From Formicarius rufipectus (Eukaryota > Chordata > Aves > Passeriformes > Formicariidae): DNA of 64,000 nt. Each line of letters starts with the position of its first letter. Within the stretch, counting starts at the first letter, position 1. A model generated the notes under the pieces. The model searched no databases. It saw only the letters and a list, made by a program, of their open reading frames with translations, and was not told the DNA's origin. The position numbers and the translations under genes are program-made. Of this stretch, positions 48,501 to 59,600 are shown piece by piece. The stretch covers positions 1,330,330-1,394,329 of the forward strand of contig VXAU01003998.1 of the NCBI GenBank assembly GCA_013399695.1. Reading direction: 5' to 3'.

Positions 48501-51500
48501 GCTTTTTCTTACTCACTTTCTTCATTTGTTTAAGCTCAGCCTGGGAACACAAGATGTACCTGTGGCTGGAGAGGAAAGCAAAATTTTGCTTCAGCTTTCT
48601 GAATGGCACTGTATCTGTAACAGTCATGTGAAACAGCATCTTTCCCAGTGTGCAACTTCCCATCTCACCTCAAATATTCTTTAAACATTCTGAACTTGCA
48701 AAACAATCTTCCCATGCAAGGCACACTTAAATGATCAAATAGACATCCCATGAGGTCTGTGACTTTATTTATTTTAATTTAATGCAGTGGAGCAAAGTGT
48801 TCCACTAGACATTAGTATAACTTGATACTTGAAGTTGCTTGGATAGCTGAATTTCACCAGTGATTTCCCCCAGATGTAGCTGTCATGTCAGCTGTTTATT
48901 TGTTCAGGCTTCTCAGTTTGTGCTAATTATTGTGCTATTTCAGAGTTGTAAACACAGTTGCTGTATCTTTGTAACGTTGTTGAAATAAGAGGGATTTTTA
49001 TGAGGTTTCCTCTCGAACTGGAGAGTTTTAGGTGAAGATGATTCAGCTTGCTGTCGGTTGAAGGCTAATCTTTCCTAATGCAAAGCTGGTTTGCCAGTAA
49101 GAATTGTTTCACTGATTCTACTGTGCTTTGGATGAGCTCCTAATTCACAGCAAAAGTAGGAAGTTTTTAAAAAGAACTGCTTATAATAAATTGAACCCAA
49201 AATTGTTTCAATTTGGTTATCTGTGAATATTCACATCAGTAACAAGGAGTTTCTCACTTCTAATGAAGCTAATAAACCCAGCTTTTCTATACTTTTTATA
49301 CTATCTCATCAACTTTTATTTCATTTCTTTTATTTCTGTGTGATTAAGTTTTTTAGCAATTGTGTGTGGAAAAGATACTGAAGAAATTACGTGTGACCAA
49401 GGATGTGTCTCCTGTTGCTTCTATGAAGCATAACTTCTGACCCCAGCTACTTGGCTTCAAGTTCCCTTCTGGTCTTGTCTTTCTCTCACTTGGATGCAGA
49501 GAAGACAAAAGGGCAACTTCTAAGCTGTCAGTGCTGTTAATATTCAGAGCACAGCTTGAGAATGACTTCATATAACTGTTTCTGATCAGGAATAATTCTG
49601 TCTATTTTGCAGCTAGAATTACTTGCACTAAATAATAGGATATTCCTCTTGCTGTTCTCCAAGGCACGGATGGCATGCTGATGGGCTGGCATCACCTACA
49701 CCAGAGTTGATCACAGACTATTTTTCTGTGAAATGATTTGATTCCTCTTGGAAATTAAGTCACCCAAAAGACACTGGATCAGAACAGCACTATTGTGAGG
49801 ACTCTATGCCCTGTTGCAAAGCCTGGCAAAAGTGTGAAGGTATTGTGATGACTGCTAACAATCAGCAGTGAATCTCCAGAGCTCTGTGACTGAGATGGAA
49901 GGGAACAGTAACTGAACTGGGATAAAAAGTATTTTTTTGAGTACAGTACAGCCCATTGTCAGCTGGCATGATCATCACTCAGTCCTGGAAAGGACAGGTT
50001 TCATTAGAGAACTGGAAAAGGACAACAGTTTCATACCCCTGCAAATGCTCTTGTAAAAGTTTTTAGCGGATTAACAGTCTTCCCTCCTTATGGGAACCTG
50101 TATATGGAAAGCATACATATTGCTTTCTTGTTAGAATACTCCAGTGGTTTTTTTCTTACTTTAAAGAGGGCACTGAATCCTTACCCTCCCATTGGAAGAA
50201 GTCTTATCTCTGGTTAGTATTGTTCATGTTGCTGCAGAGAGTGTCTAGATCCTGATATCCTGCACAAGCATTATCCCAGCGCCTGTGAAAGATCTGCTGT
50301 GATGTCAGATGGCTTCTCTTAGTTTTCTGCAGGCTGAGAATGGCAGGGTAGTAGGAAGGCACCATTAAATGCTCTTGATGTACCTTAACAGTGTGATAAC
50401 CTGCTGTATCTTGGGAATCGCTAAAGCTGGTGGCCCGAATTTACTTAATCTTATATATGCCACCAAATACAATCAAAATTATTGAGACAGATTAATGCAA
50501 AAATATGAAATCATACTACTTCAGGTCACTTAGCTGATTAAACTGCATTGGGCACCTATGGTATGCTGTCCTGGGGGCTTAGATCTCACCTTTGCTGTGA
50601 AGAAGAGAATTTATATATGCAGAAATGCAATGTTGTAGACCTGGAGATTACCTGCGAGCAAACTGCTGTTTAGAATCTCTGATGATGCATCCTCATAAGC
50701 ATATCAAGAGGCAAAGTCAAAAGGGAGAATCAATCTGCCTTGTTAAAAAGTAGCTGGGGTAGGTACAGTGTTGAAAGTCCCAGGTCAGGCATATCTGAAA
50801 ACTTGTTCGTGGCTCCAAGTTAAAACTTGGTTATCGTAAAATTTTCTCTCCCTTTGTAAAGCATTTTGCAACCATCTTGGGGAACTGTGGTGTTCGTCAC
50901 ATAGCTGGTAGGTACATCACAAGTTTTGGGACAAAGCAGCACAGATGCTTATTTTACCATGGTTAGAAATTGCTGGAGGCAATGAGGGGCCTGTGCTACT
51001 GGTTCTTTCTCACCCATTTTTAAGCTTGTCTTAGTGTGCACCATCCTGTGGCTGTGTTTCCCTTTACAGGTAAAGTTTGCAAGTTCAGCATGTCCAGGTA
51101 TAGCCCAAACATGGGGGAGGGAGTGCCTGAAAGAAGAAGCGCAGTGGTTCAAGAGCCCACTACATCAGCCCCCAAGGCTGTTCATCCAGCTTCGTTAACC
51201 AGGAGAAGGACCAGTTTGTGTAGTGGTTTCAAACAAGTTTCACTGTGTTTATTGAGCTTCTAAAGGTGGTGTAAGGGGAAATTATCCCTTTATCAGTTGT
51301 TGTGTGCTGTGGTTTTATGACAGGCATAGCAGTATTGGCTGGTGTTGGGCATGCGATGTCCTTGGTCATGGAGCTACAAGTCAGCTCTCCCACTGAGTCA
51401 GAATCATTGTCAGTCTCTGTGAACATCACAGGTTTGAAGTCTTGTGGCTGTTTAACTCTATTTTTAGCGTGACTCAGAGAGACTCCAAGAAGGAGGCAGG

Positions 51501-51673
51501 TGGGGTTGGTAGAGCAGTGGAAGTACCTCTCTCTGTGTCAGTGTTGGTTCCCCCTGAGCAGCAGGTTTAGGGCTCAAGTTTGCAGTGGTTGTTGGAAGTC
51601 TTTCTGAATTCGTCTGCAAGTAAATTTCCCCAATCCAAGTAAGCTTAGGGGGTAAATTATATTCTCTGTATAA

Positions 51674-51691
51674 ATATATATATATATATAT
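51674..51691. repeat. (TA)n microsatellite in OSBPL5 intron 2
   Basis: A short uninterrupted TA run within intron 2. The flanking sequence is unique. Confidence 0.85.
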
Positions 51692-53977
51692 GAAGTGTAG
51701 TTGTCTAGACAACAAGCGACTGTAACTTGTTTTAGTTAGTTAAGCACAAAGCATCTTTTGTATCCTGATGCTTTGCAGGCACCTGAGCAGTATTTCCTAG
51801 AATCTTTGGAACATCTGTGCTTTTTCTCTCTCTCACACTGGCTAATAAAGAAGAGTACACAGTGTTTCTCTCTGTGTCTGATCTCTCAGGCCAGAGGGAG
51901 TGAAATTACTAATAAACAGTTGGCTCATAGTTGTGTCTCAAGGACGGGACATTCTTCCTCCTAATTGGGAGAAAGGGGGAGAATCCTTCTGACCAGTTTC
52001 AGAGGACACATGTCTTGAATCATGAAAACATAATCTCCTAATAATTCCAATTGATTCCTTCTCAGAGACATTTAAGGACTTGGAAATGTTTCTTCATAAA
52101 GAAAGGCTTATAGCCAATCTCCCAAATACCTACCACTGCCCTTTGAAATGTGACAAGACCCTGTGGGCACAAGTATCTGCTCAGACGTTGTATGTGTGCA
52201 GAGATTCCCCACTGTAAATCTTGTGTTCTTACACTGAAGTCTGGAGCGCAAAAATTCAAAATAGGCATCAGAGACTGCATTGCAGGCAGAGGAAGGAGGC
52301 TTAGCTTTCTGTGAAAACAAAAATGGCAAAGAGTGAATAGTTTTCAGGAGTCCAAGTGGTGGGATTTTCTTTGAGTGGATCCAAGGTAGATCAGGGACCT
52401 CACTGGTCTTTATGCACCATTAGAGTTTTCATTTCTCTATCTATCCTTTAGTATCACACGTAGTTTTATTTTTAGTAAAAGACTATTACAACAGTATGTG
52501 AGAACAAGTAATAGGTTCTACAGTGACTGTGGCTCTGTTGCACATTACATCTTCTGCTCATAATTTCTAATCCATCATCTACCAGTTTTGCTCTGTTGAA
52601 CATGTGCCCTTATTTCCCATTTTTGCTTCTGTCAGTCTCCAAAGCACAGTTGATGACCTGTTTGCTGTGATCTCATCATGCATTTGTGTGTTTTCGTCTG
52701 AGTCATGTGAAAAGGACTGATCTGGCTGTCATTAAGTATTTTCCTGCTCACACTAACGTTCAGCATAGTTTGTGGCTGTAGTAGCGCAAGAGGTTTCTGT
52801 GTCACTGGGACGGAAAAAGAAAGCGGGTCTCTGGAAATTGAAGACACTGTAAAATGGCTACGTCAACTTGTGACATAAAGGAGAGAGAGTCTGAGAGCCC
52901 AGTGGGGTTTTTTTTCACATCATAGCAGTGAATTTATAAATGAGAACTATATTTGATGCATTTTTTTCCTTAGTACAGCTCATTTTTGAGTCATATTCAT
53001 TAAATCAACGTGGCCAAGGACTGAGCTTTTTTCATAAAACTGTCATACCTAAGTTGGAGAGACAGTGCCTGACCTGAAAGATCATAGTCTGGATGCATCG
53101 GACACATGAAAGGTTGGAAGGAAGAGAGGTACAGAAAAAGAAAGCAACTTCCCAAGGTCACATAACAAAAGTCCAGACTGTACCATAATTCTCACACCAC
53201 TAACCCTTGCCAGGTTTTGGACAATTTACTGACAGTACCTGTCCAAGTGGGGATCCTCATTGTGAGCTGGACTCTGGAGAGCTGTGCCTTCTAAGTATGC
53301 TTTATTTTGGTAACAGTAGTACTGTGATTATGTCTAATAAGAGTAAAGTATTGTTTTCAGCATGTCAGCACAATCATGAGATCAGTCTGTAGCCTCGGAA
53401 AGTGAATTTAAACAGCACTGACAGTATCTAACATGATGTAGACTGTATATATTTTGTGACTTGCTTTGCAAGGCCAAGATGATGGTGATTTCCTGTGTTA
53501 TCTATAAAGTTATTATTTCTTGCCCACTCATGTTTCTGACATTGCCAGTATCAAGTCTATTTCTGAAAGATCTGTAACAGATTCCCCATATTTTTTATTC
53601 CACTAATTTAAATGCTTTCAGATCTGAAAAGAGATGGGCAGTTTTCAAAGATAGGAATAAGAATACATTTTTCATTTTCTGTTTTGCTTTATTGAGGTTC
53701 TTTCGGGGGGAGGGAGGTTTTCACCAAGATTAATGTCTGCATGGGAGAAATGTGAAGAAAATTTAGTGGGGAATTTTCCAACCAGCTATGAGTATAAGGA
53801 GGAAGTTTCGGCTGCACTGCAGATACACATCTTGTGCATCTACTTGGTGTTCTGCTGCTGAGGTCTGCAATCAACTATTTCATGGATTCCTGAAAGATAC
53901 AAACAACTCTTTATTAGAGCATAGGTTAAACATCTTATGTTAACATATGCCTATTTTCTGTCTCCCTGGTTTTTTAG

Positions 53978-54058
53978 ATTGAGTATAAGCTTTGCAATGG
54001 GTCTGACAAAGAGTGTGTGTCTCCCACGGCCAAATTCATGAAGAAGGAAACACTGAAG
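53978..54058 (+). CDS. OSBPL5: OSBPL5 coding exon 3 (residues 71-97)
   Basis: This 81-nt, phase 0/0 exon sits between the acceptor TCTCCCTGGTTTTTTAG (ending 53977) and the donor gtatgt (54059). It reads IEYKLCNGSDKECVSPTAKF and then MKKETLK. The LCNGSDKECVSPTA core is a clear ORP5 signature, and ORP8 has a related LYNGSEK segment. It precedes the PH domain and ends in a basic KKETLK stretch. Basic sequence before the PH domain is thought to help these proteins engage acidic membranes (family knowledge; the role of these residues is inferred). The mammalian protein, as I remember it, has about three more residues at the start of this exon, consistent with a shifted acceptor. Confidence 0.95.
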
Positions 54059-54726
54059 GTATGTGCAGAGCAGCCAGGTCAGCATCAGCTGACTTTCTTT
54101 TACAAAACCAATAGTACCATCCAAACAAACCATTGGAACTACTTGGAGTCATTTCCCAAGACCCAGGAAGCTTTTGAAGCTTCTAGGAGTCATTCTAGGC
54201 CAAGGGCATTTACAGGCTTTATACACAGGATTGGGTTATACACTGAAAGCAAACAGATCAGTGTAATTATTTCACTATGTTTGTATATTCCAGAATCATT
54301 AGGCACCTCAAGAGGATTGTAATCCTTCACTGGTTTTGTTAGGAGGAGTTTGCCTAGGCAATCTGACCAAATTGTAGCTTGAACACTTGCTTGTCTACCA
54401 AACCAAAAGTATAGGTAATTTGGTTTGGGTGAAATTGCATTTAATCTCTTGAATTTGAGGGTGAGGAGGACTGGGTATTCAGCCTCTTTCCATTCCACCC
54501 AAAGAAAAGACAAACCTAGGTTTTTTAAGTTTAGTGAAACCTCAGGAGCAAAGAAGACGTCTGTTATCTCATTACATTTTTGTTCTTTCTTGCGCTCATT
54601 TCTGGGGAAGTTCTGCTGGGTCAGGTTCTAGCTCAGCTATACATAGCTGTTCTTAATGCGTTTTGTTCCTTCCTCCCCAAAAGGGGCCATGATTACAGGT
54701 GCTGTACTTTCTCTCTTCTCAACCAG
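54059..54726 (+). other. OSBPL5: OSBPL5 intron 3 of the coding region
   Basis: 668-nt intron (gtatgt...AACCAG). It is the shortest between the coding exons and shows no repeat or RNA feature. Confidence 0.9.
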
Positions 54727-54828
54727 GTACAGAAAAAGAATTACAGACAGGAGAAGAAAAGAGCTACCAAACAACTCTTCAGTGCTCTGAAGGATCCCAG
54801 TGTAGTGATCACAGCAGACTGGCTGAAG
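54727..54828 (+). CDS. OSBPL5: OSBPL5 coding exon 4 (residues 98-131, basic segment and PH domain start)
   Basis: This exon is 102 nt, phase 0/0, with acceptor CTCTTCTCAACCAG (ending 54726) and donor gtattt (54829). It reads VQKKNYRQEKKRATKQLFSA and then LKDPSVVITADWLK. The QEKKRATKQL stretch is the polybasic segment just ahead of the PH domain in ORP5 and ORP8. ADWLK is the first part of PH beta-strand 1, which continues as IRGTLKSW in the next exon. The intron before it is only 668 nt. A second AG six bases downstream (ending 54732) would drop two codons in frame (Val-Gln), so NAGNAG-like variation is possible but unproven. Confidence 0.96.
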
Positions 54829-56479
54829 GTATTTAATACAGAGAGTTGCTTCTCAAGCTGCAGGAAAAAATAAGTGAGAAGTAGCTGATGTGTCTGAGAC
54901 TTACACACAAGCACTTCTTCAAGTGAAGGAAGACTGAATAATTTTGAGTTGAAGTTGCTGTAAAGCTGTACTTAAATAACTCCTATAAAAGTGGAATCAT
55001 GTGGAATATTTAGCCTCCATCTTAATCTAACTCAGTCTATCTGTTCCATGTCCTTCAGTGGCAGCAAGATCTGAAAATGTTCACAGTACAAAGGGAAGTG
55101 ATGATGTTTCTTTCTTTGTTCCTCTCTGGAAGTGTCTGTTGTCCTCTTCCTATAAATGGGTTTTGTACTGAAGAGGGAGTAGACAGGAAGCAGCCTGGGC
55201 AGCTGCAGTTTGTCCTATTAACAGTTTGGATGCCCTGTTGTCACTGCACAGAACAGAACATATTGGACCTGATAAGAACTGTAATTTCTTCTTGTGCACA
55301 AGCTCAAGTAGTGACATTTCTCATTGAAGTCCTGAAACTTTCTATATGGTGAAGTAAATTTGTGTTCACACTGAGACATGTTACCTCACAGCACTGCTTT
55401 TCTCCTCCTTTGGGGTCATTTAGTCTTCTCAAGCAATAGTGAATTGTTTGCCTCTTTTCCATTGGCAAGACTTAATTCCTAAAGGTGAAAAGGCAGTGTT
55501 AGGTCATAGGTTGGACTCGATGATCTCAGAAGTCTTTTCCAACCTAGTTGATTCTGTGAAACAATACAATGGCATTTGACTAGTGTGAAGAACCTCCAAC
55601 ATTGTGCTACGATCAGTATTAGAGGACAAAAAAGTGACATGTTTATGGTTTATTTGAGAAATTAAATTGACAACAGAGAGTTTCCATAATGTTTACTGTT
55701 ACTGGTGGATAATATTGTCATTTTTAAAAATACAAAATACCTGCCAAATGTTTGCTGTGGTTGGAAATTTCTGGTGAGCAATAAATAATGCTGGACCAGA
55801 AAATCAGAACACTAATGTTAGACTTGAGGTTTGGCCTATGTACATTGAAGGCAAGAAGACCTTAGGCAACATCTAACCTTCCTGAGAAACTTCTCCATTC
55901 TTAAAGCTATTATCTTTGATATACTCTATCAGTATGTCTGCTATACAAGGGAGCACTGCACTGAATTTGACAGAGAAATGAACCAGCTGGAGATGGTACT
56001 TTTAAAAATGGGGTATTTGACAAAACCCATTAATAGCGGTGTTCTGCAGAACATTATTGAAATGACTTTTAAGTCGAGTTAGACTAGCTATAACGTTTTT
56101 ATATGCAATGTTCTAATTGGCGCACATCCTCCTTGATTATTAACAAATCACTCTCTCATGGGCCAGCAGTGCTGATTGCCTAAAAAATTAATCAACTGCT
56201 AACACTAAGCTAGTAATAAAAATATTAAGAACTCTAAGCCAGTAATAAAAGTATGAGAACTAGATTCTGATAGATTCACAAGGTCTTGGATTTTGTTATG
56301 AGATCCCTAGGACTGCTCAGATGATGAGATGATGCTTTGTATTTGATATAGGAAGTGTATCATAGCACAGCCTTGGAATAAACATACTGGAAATGCTGCA
56401 TAAATACTGAATAAATGCTGGTTTTCTTTTAAGGAGCAACATAAATGTAACTTTTTGTCCTCTCCCTGCTTTTCTCCAG
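54829..56479 (+). other. OSBPL5: OSBPL5 intron 4 of the coding region
   Basis: 1,651-nt intron (gtattt...CTCCAG) carrying the CR1 tail at 55499-55560. Nothing else was recognised. Confidence 0.9.
55499..55560 (+). mobile_element. CR1 3' tail fragment in OSBPL5 intron 4
   Basis: About 60 bases match the CR1 3' end: TTAGGTCATAGGTTGGACTC, then GATGATCTCAGAAGTC, TTTTCCAACCTAGTTGATTC and TGTGAAA. Only the terminal portion is present, the result of extreme 5' truncation, as is common for CR1. It lies about 0.9 kb upstream of the PH-domain exon. Confidence 0.85.
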
Positions 56480-56683
56480 ATTCGTGGGACTCTGAAGAGC
56501 TGGACCAAACTGTGGTGTGTCCTGAAACCAGGAGTGCTGCTGATTTATAAGACGCCAAAGATTGGACAGTGGGTTGGGACAATCTTGCTCCATTCTTGTG
56601 AGCTGATCGAGAGACCCTCCAAAAAGGATGGCTTCTGCTTTAAACTTTTTCATCCTTTGGATCAATCAATCTGGGCTGTAAAG
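56480..56683 (+). CDS. OSBPL5: OSBPL5 coding exon 5 (residues 132-199, main part of the PH domain)
   Basis: This is the best-conserved exon: 204 nt, phase 0/0, acceptor CCCTGCTTTTCTCCAG (ending 56479), donor gtaaca (56684). It encodes IRGTLKSWTKLWCVLKPGVL, then LIYKTPKIGQWVGTILL, the cysteine-containing CELIERPSKKDGFCFKLFHP, and DQSIWAVK. These are the central strands of the PH domain, including the K-x-W-T-K-L-W-C motif and the basic loop residues that contact phosphoinositide headgroups in the family. Because both ends are phase 0, skipping this exon would remove 68 residues in frame. That equals the length difference I recall between the full-length human protein and the isoform (ORP5B) lacking most of its PH domain. 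Confidence 0.98.
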
Positions 56684-59600
56684 GTAACAATCTGGATGGG
56701 TTGAACAATGTCTTCCTGGTCACCAAAGTTTCTGAGTACTAGTATGATCTAGCACTAATATTATCTAGGTTTGCAATTATTTAATTGCTGTTAGCAACTG
56801 ACTGCTTAAAAAGATTAAAGACACCAAAGCCTGATCATTGTATAACATCTAAGGAACATAGTCCCTGTCATTAGTTCCACAAATAGGTCATTCTTGGTGA
56901 CTAGATGCATGTGTAGACTGAGGAAGGCGAAATGTGCTAGTTCAGGAAAGAAATAGATACCTAAAAGTTATATCAAGCTGTGCCCTACACCTTTGAAGAG
57001 AGTTGAGGAATAGACCCAGTTAACTGAACCCCTGAAAACAAGGACACACAAAGCACCAAGTGCTTTGCACAACAGTAGAAGAGGACTGGCAAAGTGACAA
57101 AAAAACTGGTTGATATTTTGACTTTTCTTTTTTTTCATAATGCCTCTGAGGTTTGGATTTGTTTGCAATGGACTTGGGACTCAGTGGTCTGCTCAAGCCT
57201 TGACTGTTCCACAAAAGAGGACTTTGGATGTGTTGCCTTTATTGTCTCTTCTTTGAAATTGAAATAGCAAGGTTTTCTCTTCTTCACTTTTAGTTATTTT
57301 TCAGGCTGAGACAATCTCTTCCTGTACATTCAGTAGCTCCTGCAGTGACTTCTGGATCTCCCTGTAATGCTGATGATTAATAGTTTTTCACACTTCTTAA
57401 AATAATTCCCTGCAAATTTTAAAGAGCTGCATTTCCTTTTCTTCTTTCATTTAAGAATAGATAAAAAAAGGAAAAGATGATCTAATGCCTATGAGCAAAG
57501 AGGAAGATCCCAGTACCTCCTGAGAGCCACATCTATTGGATACCCTGAAGACAAAGCTTAAATGTTCTTGAACTCGTTTCCCTGTTAAAAATGGTGACTC
57601 AGCAGAGTTATTGCAGATATAAATTCTCTAGGAGACATCATGAGTGCAAATAAAACATTACAAGCTAATGCCTTGCTGCAAAGTGGTCAGCAGAGTAAAT
57701 GTCCTTGGAAAGACTCATGAGAGCAATGGAGACACTTGTCACTGGCATCAGAAGTTCTAACAAAGCAGAGAAGGCCTGGGGGAGCAGATCAGACACACTT
57801 CTGCTCATCCCTGTAGTTAATTGAACAGTTTTAAACACAGCTATAGAATCACTATAAAAATTCTTTCCATTTTTTATAAGATAGGAAGAGAGAATTAAAA
57901 TTAATCTCAACAACCAGGGCTTGATCTGTGCCTAGATGCATTGCTTTTGCTTAAACTCCCAAGGGTTTCATTGCTACCTTGCTTCTTATTAATTTTTGAG
58001 AGTTTTGATGCTTTTTTAATTCAGAGCATGCACCTAAGAGGGTTGCTGATCATTTACTGTCTGTGAACAAAAACATTCCTTGTGACTTGCTTGACAGGTC
58101 AAGTCAGTTCTTCTGAGAAGCACAGTAAGAAGAGATAGTGAAAAAATAGAATCAAAAGTGCAGTCAGGTACTGAAAGGTAGTGTCACTGACAGATCTGGT
58201 GGTGTGCTAGAATGCCCTTCCCTTGATGTGAAGTATCCAAAAAAAAGAGAAGTTTTTATCAGTATGTGTATGAATTTGAGTGTGTGTGTATATATATCTA
58301 AGTCTTGTGTCTCTTGAGATAATATATGATAGAAATAGGAATTAGTATATTAAATGTGAAGGGAGTATAGCTCTGGAAATGTTTGTTTACTAGAGGGAGT
58401 CCATAGAGGTTTAAATTTTAAAGTCAAAATAATATTCTAAGGCTCTTGAGACATATTTAGAAAGCTGCATTCAAGCTTCATAGTAGGATATTCCCTGAAA
58501 TCTGAGTTGAGCCTGGATTCTTGTGTATGGTAGATGCTTTCAGCTATGAGGTAATCACCAAAATACACATCAAGAAGAAATCCACCAGTGAACTGCTTGA
58601 TGTCAGAGAAGCTGCCTGCACTCTGACAACACTTTAAGGCTGAAACTGCTAAAAATACTGTTTCATTTTATGTCGTTTCACAGCCTCCTTCTAAAGCAAC
58701 TGGAGCAGAATTGACTGATCTAAATTGGTTGTGTATAACTATGCAAAGAAGGTCTATTTCTCATGAAATATAGATTAGCCCAAGCTTAAGCAAAAAACCC
58801 GAGTTGCTGTCCATCAAAACAGAAATATCTGCATAGATAAACAATAGATAATAAAATCTGGATAAACAACTTTCGCTTTTGGCCAAAATGGCTCACAGAA
58901 TTTTCAGGGATTACCCAGACTACAGGTCATGGTCCAACTTTGACTTGCATCAGTGGACTTGCAGTGATCTCAGGGTCATTAATTAATTAACAGCCTTGTA
59001 TATGTTGGCCTAGCTGCCCAGCAGGTGTTTGGATCTAGCTGCTTCCAGAGTTCAGCCCTGGAACAAATGTCTGGTTCAGGCACTGCCATAGGTATTTGTG
59101 GTAGTGCTAGCCCGGTAAATTTGATGTGCAGGCATTTCACTTCAGCTAAAGCAAGGTGAGATTTTGGGCTGCCTTTCAAGGTAAGATATAAGACCATTGC
59201 TTATAGTTCAAAGCTAAATACATGCACCAGGGTACTGTTTTTCCTATAAAGTTCTCTGTGGTCTAGAGCTGTCTTAGAAGCACATTGCTAAGGGAAAGGG
59301 TTCTTTATTTTACACTGCTTCTCTGGCTTTTTGAGAGTTTTAGCCTGAAATCCTTTGCAGTGAAAATGGATTAGACCTTTTATCTATTTGCTCTGCCCAC
59401 GCCTTTGTAAATCCAAGGCCAAAAGTGCCGAGCAGTGTGAGCAGCAGTAAGAAAAGCTTCCCCGTGTGCTCTGAATGCTGCTGCAGGGGCACTTGGTGCA
59501 TTGTGTGAGGCCAGCGTGATCCCACCCTGCTCCTGGGAAGAGACCTTCTACCAAGGTGACTGCAGGAGACTGGGGAATGCCAGCCTAGTAATTAGTGTGA

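Larger units (their letters stand above)
44432..53977 (+). other. OSBPL5: OSBPL5 intron 2 of the coding region
   Basis: 9,546-nt GT-AG intron (gtactc...TTTTAG), the longest between coding exons in this window. It contains the 63-nt candidate cassette exon at 45457-45519 and a TA microsatellite at 51674-51691. Nothing else is supported. Confidence 0.85.

Noticed and set aside
51697..51889. Possible second LTR: TGTAG start, AATAAA near 51843, TCTCTCA end
   Set aside because: It is very short for an LTR, has no TATA box in the right place and no target-site duplication, and the ends were chosen by eye.
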